DNA of 64,000 nucleotides, from the NCBI RefSeq assembly GCF_035222485.1, contig NC_085920.1:7178001-7242000 (forward strand), in the 5' to 3' direction. Shown piece by piece: positions 48,601 to 58,325 of this stretch. Source of the DNA: Podospora pseudoanserina. Taxonomy: Eukaryota > Ascomycota > Sordariomycetes > Sordariales > Podosporaceae. How positions within the stretch are numbered: the stretch's first letter is position 1; every line of letters begins with the position of its first letter. The notes beneath the pieces are model-generated. The model searched no databases. It was not told where the DNA came from and was given only the letters and a program-made list of their open reading frames with translations. The translations under genes and the position numbers were made by a program.

Positions 48601-50626
48601 GTTGGACCAGCTGAACCAAAAGTGGTACCAGATCCAGAAGGCAGTGTTGTCACTGAGACTGAAGACGAAGATGTAGCAGTTACTGAACCCTCAACTCCCG
48701 TTGTTGAAGACGTGGTGTTATATCCGTATGGTTCAGTGCTTGTAGACGGCAAAGTTCCAGTGCTAGATTCTGGCACTGATACTGAGTTGTTTGACGATGG
48801 CAACGACGATGTTGTGACTGATGCACCACCAATTGTTGTGTTGACATAGGGAATGCTGCTGGTCAAACTGCTGAATACTGACGAAGAAGTTCCGAGCGAA
48901 ATTGTGCTGATCGAGACTGAGCCAGTCAAGGATGGCGTAAGAGTGACGGAAGAGATTTCACTCTGTGTTGTATTGGCACCTGGAACCGTAGAGCTTCCAC
49001 CGGACCCAGTTGGGGCGGCTGTGGCTGTCGAGTTCCATCCTGAGGGCTGGCCTGACGAAGACGTAGGATAGCCTCCTGTTTCGCTAGTTAAAAGAGAACT
49101 TGACGATTCAACAGAGGTTGTCGACAATGAAGCGGCGGTCCCAGTGCGGCTGCTGCCAGTGCTTATTGGCGTCTCGGAAGCGGACTCAGTAGACAAGGTC
49201 GAGGTGCTCGGCGACACAATGGAGAGTGAACCTGAGATCGAAATAAATGTACCAGTCGCTGTCAGTGTCACAGTCCCGGTTGTTGTCAGCACCGCAGAAG
49301 CACTTGTTGACTGAGATTCGCTTGCGGCCGTTGTGCTACTCGACGTCTCATTAGGAGAAGTGGATGATGGTGACACCGGAGAGCTTGTGGTCGCAGCCGT
49401 CGTTGCTGTGCCCGGCGTGGTCGATTCTGTACTCCCGACTATAGATGAGCTGATCAAAGTTGTTGAAGACCCGGTTGGTTCCATCGAACCACTGCCAAGA
49501 CTGGATGCTGCAGTTTGTACTTCACTGGAACTAGCCCCTGATGTGCTTGAAAGACTGATTGGAACAGAACTTGGACCTGAGACCGAGCTAGTGACTGAAG
49601 AAACAGATGATGGCACGGAAGAAGCCCCGGAACTGCTGCCGGTAGGGATCCCCGTCGATGCTGAGCCTGTGCTCGATGTTGGGCCACCGGAAGAAGCAGA
49701 AGGACTCTCACTCGAAGGCTCAGTTGAATATCCAGACAATGTACTGGTCAAAGCACTAGACGACACAGAGCTAGTAATCGAGACAGATGTTGACGATTCA
49801 GGTGGAAGCGACCCTGTCACCGAAAAGGAGCCGAGAGAAGGCGTAACACTCGGAGAAGATGATGCGCTGGCTGATGTCTCCGAACTTGTCGTAAACGTAG
49901 GGGTGCCCTCCGTAGATGTGGAAGACACGCCCGAGGTAGTCGATGTCATAGGGTAAGGAGATGTGCTCTCGGAAGATTCCGTACTGGACGTCGAAAACGT
50001 ATACCCCCCAGTCGAGCTTGGAGTGGTGAAAGTATACTCATTTGACGATGTCGTCTTCTCCGGCTCATTCGAACCAGTGGTGTCATAAGGGTTTCCTATA
50101 TGTCCATCAAAGGTCAGTAAGCTATTCACAGCAGCACACGATCCATGATAGCCAACAAAACAAAAACGCAGAACTTACCAGGCGTAGTGTAGCCATACCC
50201 CCCACTGGTAGTTGAAACAGGTGGCGGAGGGGGCCCATATCCCAGTGGCTCCTCATCATCACCATCATCCCCATCATCCCCATCATCCCCATCATCCCCA
50301 TCATCCCCATCATCCCCATCATCGACACCGTCACCATCGTCATCACCACCATCATCCGTCCATTCACCATCATCATCGCCATCCTCATCGTCGCCATCAT
50401 CTCCACCACCATCCCCACCATCCCCACCATCCTCTCCTGGATCTTGCCTAGGTACCAAACGCTCATAGCTCACATGTGATATTCCCACCTCGGGAACAGC
50501 AGGGAGTCCAACTGCCCGTCTGAAACGTGACCACAGACCGCCATCCTCACGAGCCAATGTGAGAGGCGTCGAATTGAGAATGGTAATGACCGAAGCAAGG
50601 CCAACAACCACGGATGAAGCCTTCAT
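42689..50626 (-). CDS. Giant secreted mucin-like protein with about 50 sequon repeats
   Basis: Three exons (50626-50179, 50095-42986, 42933-42689) give about 2600 residues; donors are GTAAGT and GTATGT, introns 83 and 52 nt. Residues 1-25 (MKASSVVVGLASVITILNS...) form a signal peptide. A short globular part with a possible RLVPRQ processing site follows, then an acidic linker of DGDDGDD repeats (about residues 67-125) and Pro/Gly-Tyr segments. From about residue 150 the protein is almost only Ser, Thr, Gly, Pro and Val. From about residue 580 to 2450, units of about 38 residues repeat around a motif such as APYPLPNST or PPFPLPNST, each giving one N-x-S/T site. Near the C-terminus are a His/Lys cluster and two Cys (TTCLTNST, TTCNETT). 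No C-terminal hydrophobic tail is seen, so it is probably secreted or wall-held, not GPI-anchored. Function unknown; adhesion or wall role is inference. Confidence 0.8.
43210..48860 (-). repeat. About 50 tandem degenerate units of the mucin-like protein
   Basis: Average spacing is about 113 nt (38 residues). The core reads [small]-[AP]-[PFY]-[YF]-P-x-x-N-x-[ST]. Variants include PYPLPNST, PFPLSNSS, PYPYSNTT, PFTFTNSS and PYPWSNST-like forms. The last unit (PFPYPNVISS) has lost its sequon. The DNA is not identical between units, so the array is old or selected at protein level. Confidence 0.85.
50261..50323 (-). repeat. 9-bp minisatellite encoding Asp-Gly-Asp repeats
   Basis: About seven copies of a 9-bp unit (CCATCATCC on the plus strand) produce the acidic DGD linker after the signal peptide of the mucin-like protein. 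Confidence 0.9.
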
Positions 50627-52199
50627 CCTTGTGAGGAAGTAAGACTGTCGGGGGCCTGATACTCGGCGGTATGTGGTTGATGGAACTTCACCCCTACAAG
50701 AAACAGCTCGTGAGAGAAGCTATACTTGTTCGGGGCAGGCTGGATGCACGAGAGGGTCTGGTGTCTATCCTTGATTGGTACGGCAAAGCAAAGCATGCGG
50801 CAAAGTCATGAACTATGACATAGCAAAGAATAAAAAGGTATGGTAGAACAAAGTTTGAGATTCGATTCTTCGAAGATCTGTTGACCTAGCGGTGCTGGCA
50901 GAGATTCAAGAATGAACGACGTGTTCGGGGTATGCTCCTCTGCCCCTATCGATGGTGATGATGTGGGAGGGGGTGAATGATACCTAGGCAAGCCCCGGCG
51001 AGGAACGATCAGAAGGCCGCCGAAATGATACGAGAAGACAAAAGCCGGCTGGAACGTGGAGTAGGAGGCAATGGGGGGAAGGAGCGGGTGAGGGAAGCGG
51101 GAGACGGTGGACCCGCGAAATGAGGAACAACGACAGATATAGCAGGAACACCCCTGAGATCAGCGAGACTCGAGAGAAAATCTCCGCATTCTGCCTGCCA
51201 CCTCATATCTATCAGGGTGTCTGAACTGAAGTGGAAGGGGCGATGGAACCTGGAGCGGGACAAGTTCCTCAACGTCGCCCGAGAATGGCGTCAGGTTAGG
51301 TAGTAGCACATGGAACGAGAGATATCGGTCTTGTCTGGGGCGGGAAAGGGCGAAGGCGACGAGGGGCTCCGCTCTTGGGAACCGTCGAGTCCCCGGCCTC
51401 CCGATGTTCCGTCCTTCTGCTCAGGATGGAAGGAGCATGCCTGTGCTGCCTGGAACAGCTTGGATGGGACTGGGGAGAAGGAAGTCTGCATGTCCAATGT
51501 GTTAGCATCAGATGTGGACACATGCTGGAGATAATGCAATACCTCCCTAACGGCAGAGACTCGAAATGAAGTCTTCTCATGCCCCCCTGCTCTGGATCTT
51601 TGTCTAACACTCGGTTTCGGCCTGGAGCGACAGAGAATCCATCTGAAATCGGCCTGACTTACTTCTTGGGTGACTCTGGAGAATCCATGTCCTCTGTGAT
51701 GATGGTGATGGCGGTGGCCTTTCGCTCTCCTCAAAGCGGTGAGGAGGGTTTGGATGAGACGGGAACAGCGAGTGGATGGCTGAGCGGGTGCACCTTGGGC
51801 AGCCCCGCCCAGGATTCTGTTTGCTCCTGCGCAGAGTAAGGCAAGTGAACGCAACTGTTGGCAAGATGGCACACAGAGAAGAGGGAGAAACCGTAGCTGA
51901 TTGGGAACACCCGCCCATTGTGGGAGCTGCCGCTGTCAGGCCTTCCCGATCCCCGACGTCTTGTTCTCTTTTCTCTAATGCTTGTTTGGGTGGGAGGTTC
52001 GCTCTGTCAGCCACGCCTTGCCTGTCTTGAAATCACATGGCAGCTTCAAGTCAGTTGATTGATGCTGGAGTTGCTGATTATCCCGGTGACCGGTAATCCT
52101 AGCTCTGGTCCATAATATCGGTTGTTTCTGCCTGTTTTCTCCAAGGGAGTCTGTTCATCCCAAAAAGCCCACAACGATGAAGTGAAACTTGTTCACCCC

Positions 52200-52279
<80 letters not shown>

Positions 52280-53391
52280 GTTCCCCGGTCGGATACGGTT
52301 CCTTCCAGAGGTATGTGCCCTGTCGACGTAACGTCTTCGTTCCGCCTCGTCTGGTATCATGTGTGGTAACAATCAGCTCTGGAAATGTTGAGGGGTGGCA
52401 GGCTTATGGAACATCATATTAGTCTTTTCAAGCCTTTGGATGAGTACCAAGGGACTTCCCGAGTTGCTCAGGCCGGGAGCTGGTGACATCGGTGAAAGAA
52501 CTGAAGCTGCCCCGGTGCTGTAGCTCCTGACAGAGCTTGTCAGCCAAGATAAGAGGTGCCGAAGAAGTGCTACAGGTATCTGTTGTCGTGCTTGCATCAC
52601 GCCAGAGCTTGTCGATGGTTACTTGACAGGGGTCGCTATATGCAAGCTGCCGTACAACTAGATTGCTTGTTCCTGGTGTTGGGTTGCACTTTGTTTCGCG
52701 GTGCCTGAATTCTCAATGTGTGCTGAGATGGCAGCATATCTCACAAGTGCTGTGTATTGCTGTGTCATGGAAAAGGCCATCAATTATCCGAGTGTCGCCG
52801 TGGGATGTGTGCAATTCTGCATTGTAGTCGTTGGAAACCTCAATTGCTCATTACTACGGCCTCAATTGTCGAATGTAGGTCCACACTGTGGCCAATTCTT
52901 CTGGCTCGTTTTTTGTCTTTAATTGTGTTCACCTGGATGTCCTGAAGCCCAGCCTACAAGGCAGCATGTGCAAAACAACGTTCCATTAAAAGACAGAGCA
53001 TCCTTCTTTGAAAACCTGCAGGCAAAACGCCGGAGAACGCCTTCCGTAATGCAAACTAAAACGAATTAAGAACCATCAAATCCATGCCCCTTGAGCTCCT
53101 TGACCACCTCAACCCTGTGAGAAGAAATCCCACGCAAGCTTGGATACCATGAAACAATGTTGGAACTTCCAGCGCCGATAAACCTTCGCCATTTCCGAGC
53201 GTCGAAAGGGTGGCACGGCATGCTGCGCTGTCAAAATGTCGTGCTCCACCGTCTATCGATGCTGCTCCCCTAAATGCCGCCATCACCTTCACATGGGTTT
53301 CTCTGTATCATGCTGAAAGGAACACCGTTGGGACTGTGTGACCGGGCCCTGGTCGATCAGGTAATCTCGGCCCTTTGCACGAGTCCAGATC
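50627..53391. other. Gene-poor 2.8 kb region upstream of the mucin-like gene
   Basis: Contains the promoter side of the mucin-like gene and the 3' side of the RRT8-like gene. A (GA)36 tract is at 52205-52276. Frames up to 193 residues exist on the minus strand (51872-51291) but show no motif or convincing coding bias. Confidence 0.5.
52205..52276. repeat. (GA)36 dinucleotide microsatellite
   Basis: A pure GA run of 72 nt, the longest simple repeat in the window. Likely highly polymorphic. Confidence 0.97.
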
Positions 53392-54576
53392 TCACTCCAC
53401 TTTCTTGGCCGCCTCCCGGAGTTCGGGGGCTGTGGCCTTGGTCATCTCGGTATCCTTGCCCTCGATATCAGCGGCCCAGAGAGCAGCGCCAACTACATAA
53501 AATGTCAGCAATAAACATTAGGTTTCCATTTCCAAGAGACCTACCTGTGTTGGTGAACGAGAAGACGATGGACGCCACCGGAACCATCTCGAGAAGGGTG
53601 GCAGCAGTTCCGAAACTGGTAACGTCAGTCATGGTTAGCCAAACCAAAGCCTCAAATTGTGCGTGATACGTCAGAGTGTCGCAGGTGGATAGTTTAGCCG
53701 ACATGTGCGCTCTCGAAGCGATTTGTGCTTCATGAATCCAAGACTTTCGGAGGCGTCTGAGAAAAGATATAAACTCACCCAGTGTAGGGGCCCTTATGCT
53801 TTGAGAGCCACTCAGACTTTCTGGATGCAGACCATCCTTTGAGTTGGAAGTACTAGAAACCATGTAAGCGAGAGTTAGGTATGTGGGTAAGAGATGTTTC
53901 CACTAACCCGATCATGAACAGAGTTGCCACGAGCGCGGCCGCGGATAACGATGAAGGCCACTGTTCCAACAACCGGAATAAAGTTGAGAGGCAAGTACAT
54001 GAAGTATCGAACCAGCTCCTTAACGCTGAATTTGCTGAATGGTTTCTTCAGTGCCTTGCCCAGTTTCTGAATAGCGTCTCCCCGAGAGTTGACCTCTCTG
54101 CCATTTGCAACAATCTCTGTCTTGTTTTTCGCGATCAGTGTACCGTCGAATGTGTCCAGAAGCGCGTCCTGCAGCAGGAAACTTTTCGAGAGGATCGAGA
54201 CAACGGCTGCGCTCTCGTTGAGGACAAGAAGGATAGTTGTGAGCACAGCGAGAGGCCCGTTCACGAAGACCATGATGGCCAACTGAGGGAGATATGTGAA
54301 GAAGAACATGGGTCCCATGACTGAAGCATAGAGCCCGAGGTAAGGTACCAGCTTCGAAGCCAGGGGCTTCCACAGCTCGCGATGGGACATGAAGTAGAAA
54401 ATCCCCTTGATGGGATACAAGTAAGACCGGCTTCTGGCAGCATCGTTCAGAAGGGCCTTGTATTTGTCGATGTCCTCTTTCGCGACCTCCTGGGCCTGTT
54501 CAACAAGTCGGTTGGGCATCTTGTCTGTGTCGTGTCGGATGTTGTGGTTATCCTTATCGTTATCGCGACTTATCAA
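53392..54576 (-). CDS. RRT8/EI24-like polytopic membrane protein
   Basis: Four exons (54576-53908, 53852-53779, 53615-53545, 53492-53392) give 304 residues; a second start at 54519 (MPNRLVEQAQEV) would give 285. Donors are GTTAGT, GTGAGT and GTAGGT, and all joins keep frame: HDR-YFQLKG, GPYTG-FGTAAT, TNT-GAALWAADIEG (with a Val at the last join). The N-terminus is charged and helical. Hydrophobic segments follow: LGLYASVMGPMFFFTYLPQL, FVNGPLAVLTTILLVLNES, FMYLPLNFIPVVGTVAFIV and LLEMVPVASIVFSFTNT. This layout and the late YFQLKGWSASRKSEWLSKH and NTVGAALWAADIE motifs fit fungal proteins related to yeast Rrt8/Lds (outer spore wall and lipid-droplet proteins) in the EI24/Etp1 group. A lipid-droplet or ER role is family inference. 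Confidence 0.78.
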
Positions 54577-55355
54577 GGTTGATGATGTCTGGAGGGGAGT
54601 CGTGTAGGTGCTTTTAAAGAGTTGTTTGGGAAGAAATTTAAGGTATGGGACTCGGGGTGGTCGTGATCTCTGTCAACATTTTGAGGAAAAGCAGAAGCAA
54701 TTGTTAGAGACAAGAAATCACCTTTGTAGCCAACAAAGCTGAGCTGCAAGCTCCTGTTGTGTGTTCGGGTGACTGCCATGTATGTCGTCATTGGTTTTCC
54801 ATGACGTTCTTGGCAGCTTGTTCCTGCAACGGTCAGCTCCACACTTGGCACCTTCCTGTCGGGAATGGGACCCACATTTGCCTCCAACCCCGGTGCGTTT
54901 CCTCCTGAGGTGGCCCAAGCGTTCCATGGGGATCAGATGAGTCGATCACTGCATTGAAGACGACGAGTGTAAACCTCAAGCATAACATGACGATGCAAAG
55001 AGAAAACATTATGAATCATTTCCCTCTACCGTGCTTTCCCTTCGCCATGCCTCCAGGTGTCCTCCACCCCATCCAAGAGAACTCTCGCCAAATACAGATT
55101 TCAACCAACACCCAGTCCAAGTTGTTCTCCCTAGCGTCTAGTATAATACAGAACCCATGCATCGGTAGTAGTAAACGTCCCTAACTGCTGAGTTGCCCAG
55201 CGTAGAATTGAAAAATATGCTTTTGGTTTTATGTGCGAGTGTGTGATTACAACAAGTATCGAAGAAACGGCTTACCGCCCGGGTTTGTCGTGGGGTTGAT
55301 GCAGCTGAAGCAGCTGGCACAGCCAAAATGCTACATTCGCGATCATGTTGTCGGC
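54577..55355. other. Spacer between the GDT1 and RRT8-like genes
   Basis: Holds the leader of the RRT8-like gene and the 3' side of GDT1. Nothing else recognised. Confidence 0.6.
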
Positions 55356-56998
55356 CTAGGAATACAAGGCCTCAATGAAGTAGATGAAGCCGAATACCAG
55401 GAACGCGATGGCGCCTCCAACAGTAACTTTGTGTGATGTGTTAGCGAAGAGTCACGTATAGGACGAATATTTGGGGACGCAACTTACCAACTTTGAGACT
55501 GACCTTGCCGGCAATGGCTCTGCCCCCAATGACTGCAACACCAGTGCAGCAGGCATGGCCCAAGACGGCACCCAAAGTCACCCACCAATAATCCTGACCA
55601 GCCGCCATCGCAATGGTAGCAATTTGACTGCGGTCACCCCACTCTCCAAGGAAAGTCATGACAAAGGTCTGCACCCACGCAGGGCTCAGGAGCAGCGAAA
55701 AGAGATTGCTCAAGCCAGATACAAATCCACCGAGAGCGTTACGACCAGACCGGTTGCGGCTCTCGGGCGAACTCGAAGGGCTGCGAGGAGGAGTGGGGAA
55801 GCGAGACTTGGATCGGGACTTGCGAGTGCCAAGGCCCATTTCCAGAGCATACGGCGAAACACTTGATCTTCTACGACCGTGCTTTCTGGCCTCCTGCTCT
55901 TTTTCTGCCAACTCTTGTTCCACCTCCTGCATCTCGGCGGAAACACCCTCGTCCGGGCTCATGGCAAGACCTTCACGCAGCAGTCGGACACCAAAGACGG
56001 TGAAGAGCGCAGCGGCGAGGAAATGCGTCAGACGCTCCGAGATTAGGGCAGGCACGGCGTGACCCAACATGGCCGAGAGGACAGTCATGGCAACCAAGGC
56101 GCTGAGAGCGGCCGTGAAGACCACCATCCGGTCATGCTTCATCGCCATCAAGGCAGCAACAAGGAACGTCTTGTCACCAATTTCAGAGAAGAGAATCATG
56201 GTGAGAGACAGGACAAACGAGTGGAAAGGTCGAATGAGGCCTTCGGCTTCATCGTCTCCGGAGCCCGAACTCTGGCCCTTGCTCCCCTTGGTGATGTCCA
56301 GATGGTCGATGTTGGCGGCTGAATCAGGCAAAGGAAGGGATTTGTCGTGGGTCTTTTCGGGAAGGTCTGCCGGTTTCTAAATCACTGTTAGCAATCACGT
56401 GGATATTGACCAGGTTATACTGAAAACCAACCTCGAGACCGGAGACATCCTCTGACGTTTTATCTCTGCCCTCGCCATCTCCAGCTGCGGCCAGGATCTT
56501 CTCCTGATCAGCGTGTGGAAGGGGAGGTGCTTCCTTTGGTGCCTGGGGCTTGTTTTCAACCTTTTCGCCAGTCTGCTCTTTGAGCTTCCGCTCCTTGTCC
56601 TTCTCGCTCACGCCGCCCTCCAATCCCGTGGTGCCCTTCTTGGGCTCCGATCGATTCTTGTCATCCATGACTCCGTCGTTGCTGTCCGGGATCTTCTTTC
56701 CGTCAATGATTGTAGGATCGGTCGGCCGGTCTTTCAGGACAGGCAACTCGGAGGATTCGGATGCGCTGTCGAGCTCGACGAAGGGACCAGCATGGGGCCT
56801 CCCGTCCTTGCCGTCAATCGGCGCATCCTTGGTACCATACTTTTTGACGGCAGCTGGTGTGTCGATGATGGGGTCTGATCTGTAGGAGTCGGCGGCAACC
56901 GAGTCCCTATCCAGCTGTCGTTCGGCGAGAACAGCGGTTGCGGCAAGGGACTGTAGGAGCAAGAGAACGAGTGGCGATTGCTTATGACGCAGCTTCAT
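55356..56998 (-). CDS. GDT1: GDT1-family Golgi Mn2+/Ca2+ transporter
   Basis: Three exons (56998-56432, 56376-55488, 55426-55356) give 508 residues. Introns of 55 and 61 nt start GTTGGT and GTAAGT. A signal peptide (MKLRHKQSPLVLLLLQSLAATAVLA) is followed by about 200 polar, charged, likely luminal residues, long for this family. The two UPF0016 signatures are present: SEIGDKT (Glu at about 254) and GEWGDRS (Glu at about 434); their acidic residues bind the cation. Membrane helices flank each motif, and a basic, Ser-rich loop (RKSRSKSRFPTPPRSPSSS) joins the two halves. The last exon supplies the final helix (GGAIAFLVFGFIYFIEAL). Yeast Gdt1 exchanges Mn2+ and Ca2+ for H+ in the Golgi and supports glycosylation (family knowledge). 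Confidence 0.92.
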
Positions 56999-57828
56999 CG
57001 TGGGCTAAAGACGTGACAACAAGGGAATGCTAGGTCTATTTTGTATGTCGTGGTGTGACTGCCAACGTTCTACTGTAATCGCAACGAAGGAAGGCCGAAA
57101 ACCGTTATGCCGTGGCTTCTGTCGTATGGCGCAAATCGGGGGCCTATGTGCTGCAGGTAAGGTCAGGAAACCGCGTCGATGCGGCCGCGTGTTGCAGTTG
57201 TTGCGATTATGATTATGTTGTCTTCTGCTAGAAAAGGTATACACAAGAGATTGTCAGAAGAGAAAGAGAACGAGCTGCGGGTTAGAAGCCAGCAGCAAAC
57301 ACGAGAACGGTTGTACTGTAGAGATGGAAAAGTTGAGGCGAGGTTGTTGGAATGCTGGCCTGCGCGGATCCTTGCCAGGGGGTTTTCTGGGGATGAATTT
57401 CTTAGCGGGCTGCACGGGAAAGGGTGTTTCACCGCACAGCCACTTGAATCTAGATTCTCTACCACTCGGGGGGCTCAACAGCATAGAGGGTAACATTTGG
57501 GGGGGAAATGTCCAGGACAACCCCGAAAACATATCTGAATTACGTGATCAGATCATTGGTCGAGACAGCGTCGTCAGTGTAAGCGTAGGTATACCAGCCA
57601 CGGGGGTCCCTACTTGTCTGCTATCTTTGCAGCCTGATCAACTATTGACTTTTCCAGACCAGTTGGCTATGTTTTGAGATCTGGGTACTTAGGATCTGCA
57701 TAGACTATGATCTTGGAGCTTCTTTTGAAACATCTTAAGAGAGGTTTTGCTCAGGCAAATTTGCAAGACTTGTTGTGTTCAGTCCATGACATGCTTTCAG
57801 GTTTCAGCCACGGAGCAAAAGCAGCTTC

Positions 57829-57843
57829 TAACCCTAACCCTTA
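57829..57843 (-). promoter_or_regulatory. Telobox (TTAGGG-type repeat) upstream of the TBF1-like gene
   Basis: TAACCCTAACCCTTA, about two and a half telomere units on the complementary strand, roughly 490 bp upstream of the TBF1-like start. Confidence 0.6.
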
Positions 57844-58229
57844 CAGCAACATGCCAGACGGTGACCATGGATCGACTCTTCAAGTTTCGTGACTTCATTT
57901 TTGTAGGTGTAAAAGCTGTTCTCTAAACTCTTTAACTCGCAGCAGAAACTTACACCCCCAAAGCGACTTTCCCACCCAGCTGCAAAACCATTTTCTCACC
58001 CAAACTTCCACCACAACAACGTATGGTCCGTGCAGTGACCGAGCCCACCAACCTCTCGAAGCTCGTGCCTTTATCAAGTCCGTGAGTTAAGGAGATCACG
58101 TGAAACAATGGATCGAGTATCCCAACTGAGAGCCAAGGCCTTTTTGGCCAGCAGCATTGGCAGCGCGCCAACACGACTTTTGTCGCCAACGCGTAGGATT
58201 TCACAACAACCTCACGACTTCGTTCTTGG

Positions 58230-58247
58230 TAACCCTAACCCCAACCC
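58230..58247 (-). promoter_or_regulatory. Second telobox directly upstream of the TBF1-like start
   Basis: TAACCCTAACCCCAACCC, a slightly degenerate triple telomere unit about 80-95 bp before the ATG. TBF1-type Myb domains bind TTAGGG sequence (family knowledge), so autoregulation is possible. Confidence 0.6.
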
Positions 58248-58325
58248 TTCTCTATCGCACAGTTTTACTGACTGTCATCAAAGCCACGTTTTGCAGAGAA
58301 ACAGCAATTGTCATCAGTCCAAAAC

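Larger units (their letters stand above)
56999..58325. promoter_or_regulatory. Divergent promoter region of GDT1 and the TBF1-like gene
   Basis: About 1.3 kb between divergent genes. It carries two telomere-repeat motifs on the TBF1 side (57829-57843 and 58230-58247). No coding signal. Confidence 0.55.

Noticed and set aside
43243-49956. Many plus-strand acidic Gly/Val-rich frames across the mucin-like gene
   Set aside because: They are the reverse complement of the Ser/Thr/Pro repeat array and reproduce its period; no independent coding evidence.
51291-51872. 193-residue minus-strand frame
   Set aside because: No recognisable domain, composition typical of chance frames, overlapped by other frames of similar length.
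56399-56431. Read-through of the first GDT1 intron, giving a separate secreted 224-residue protein
   Set aside because: GT-AG borders with a GCTAAC branch site join the two frames exactly and give a signal peptide plus a complete GDT1.
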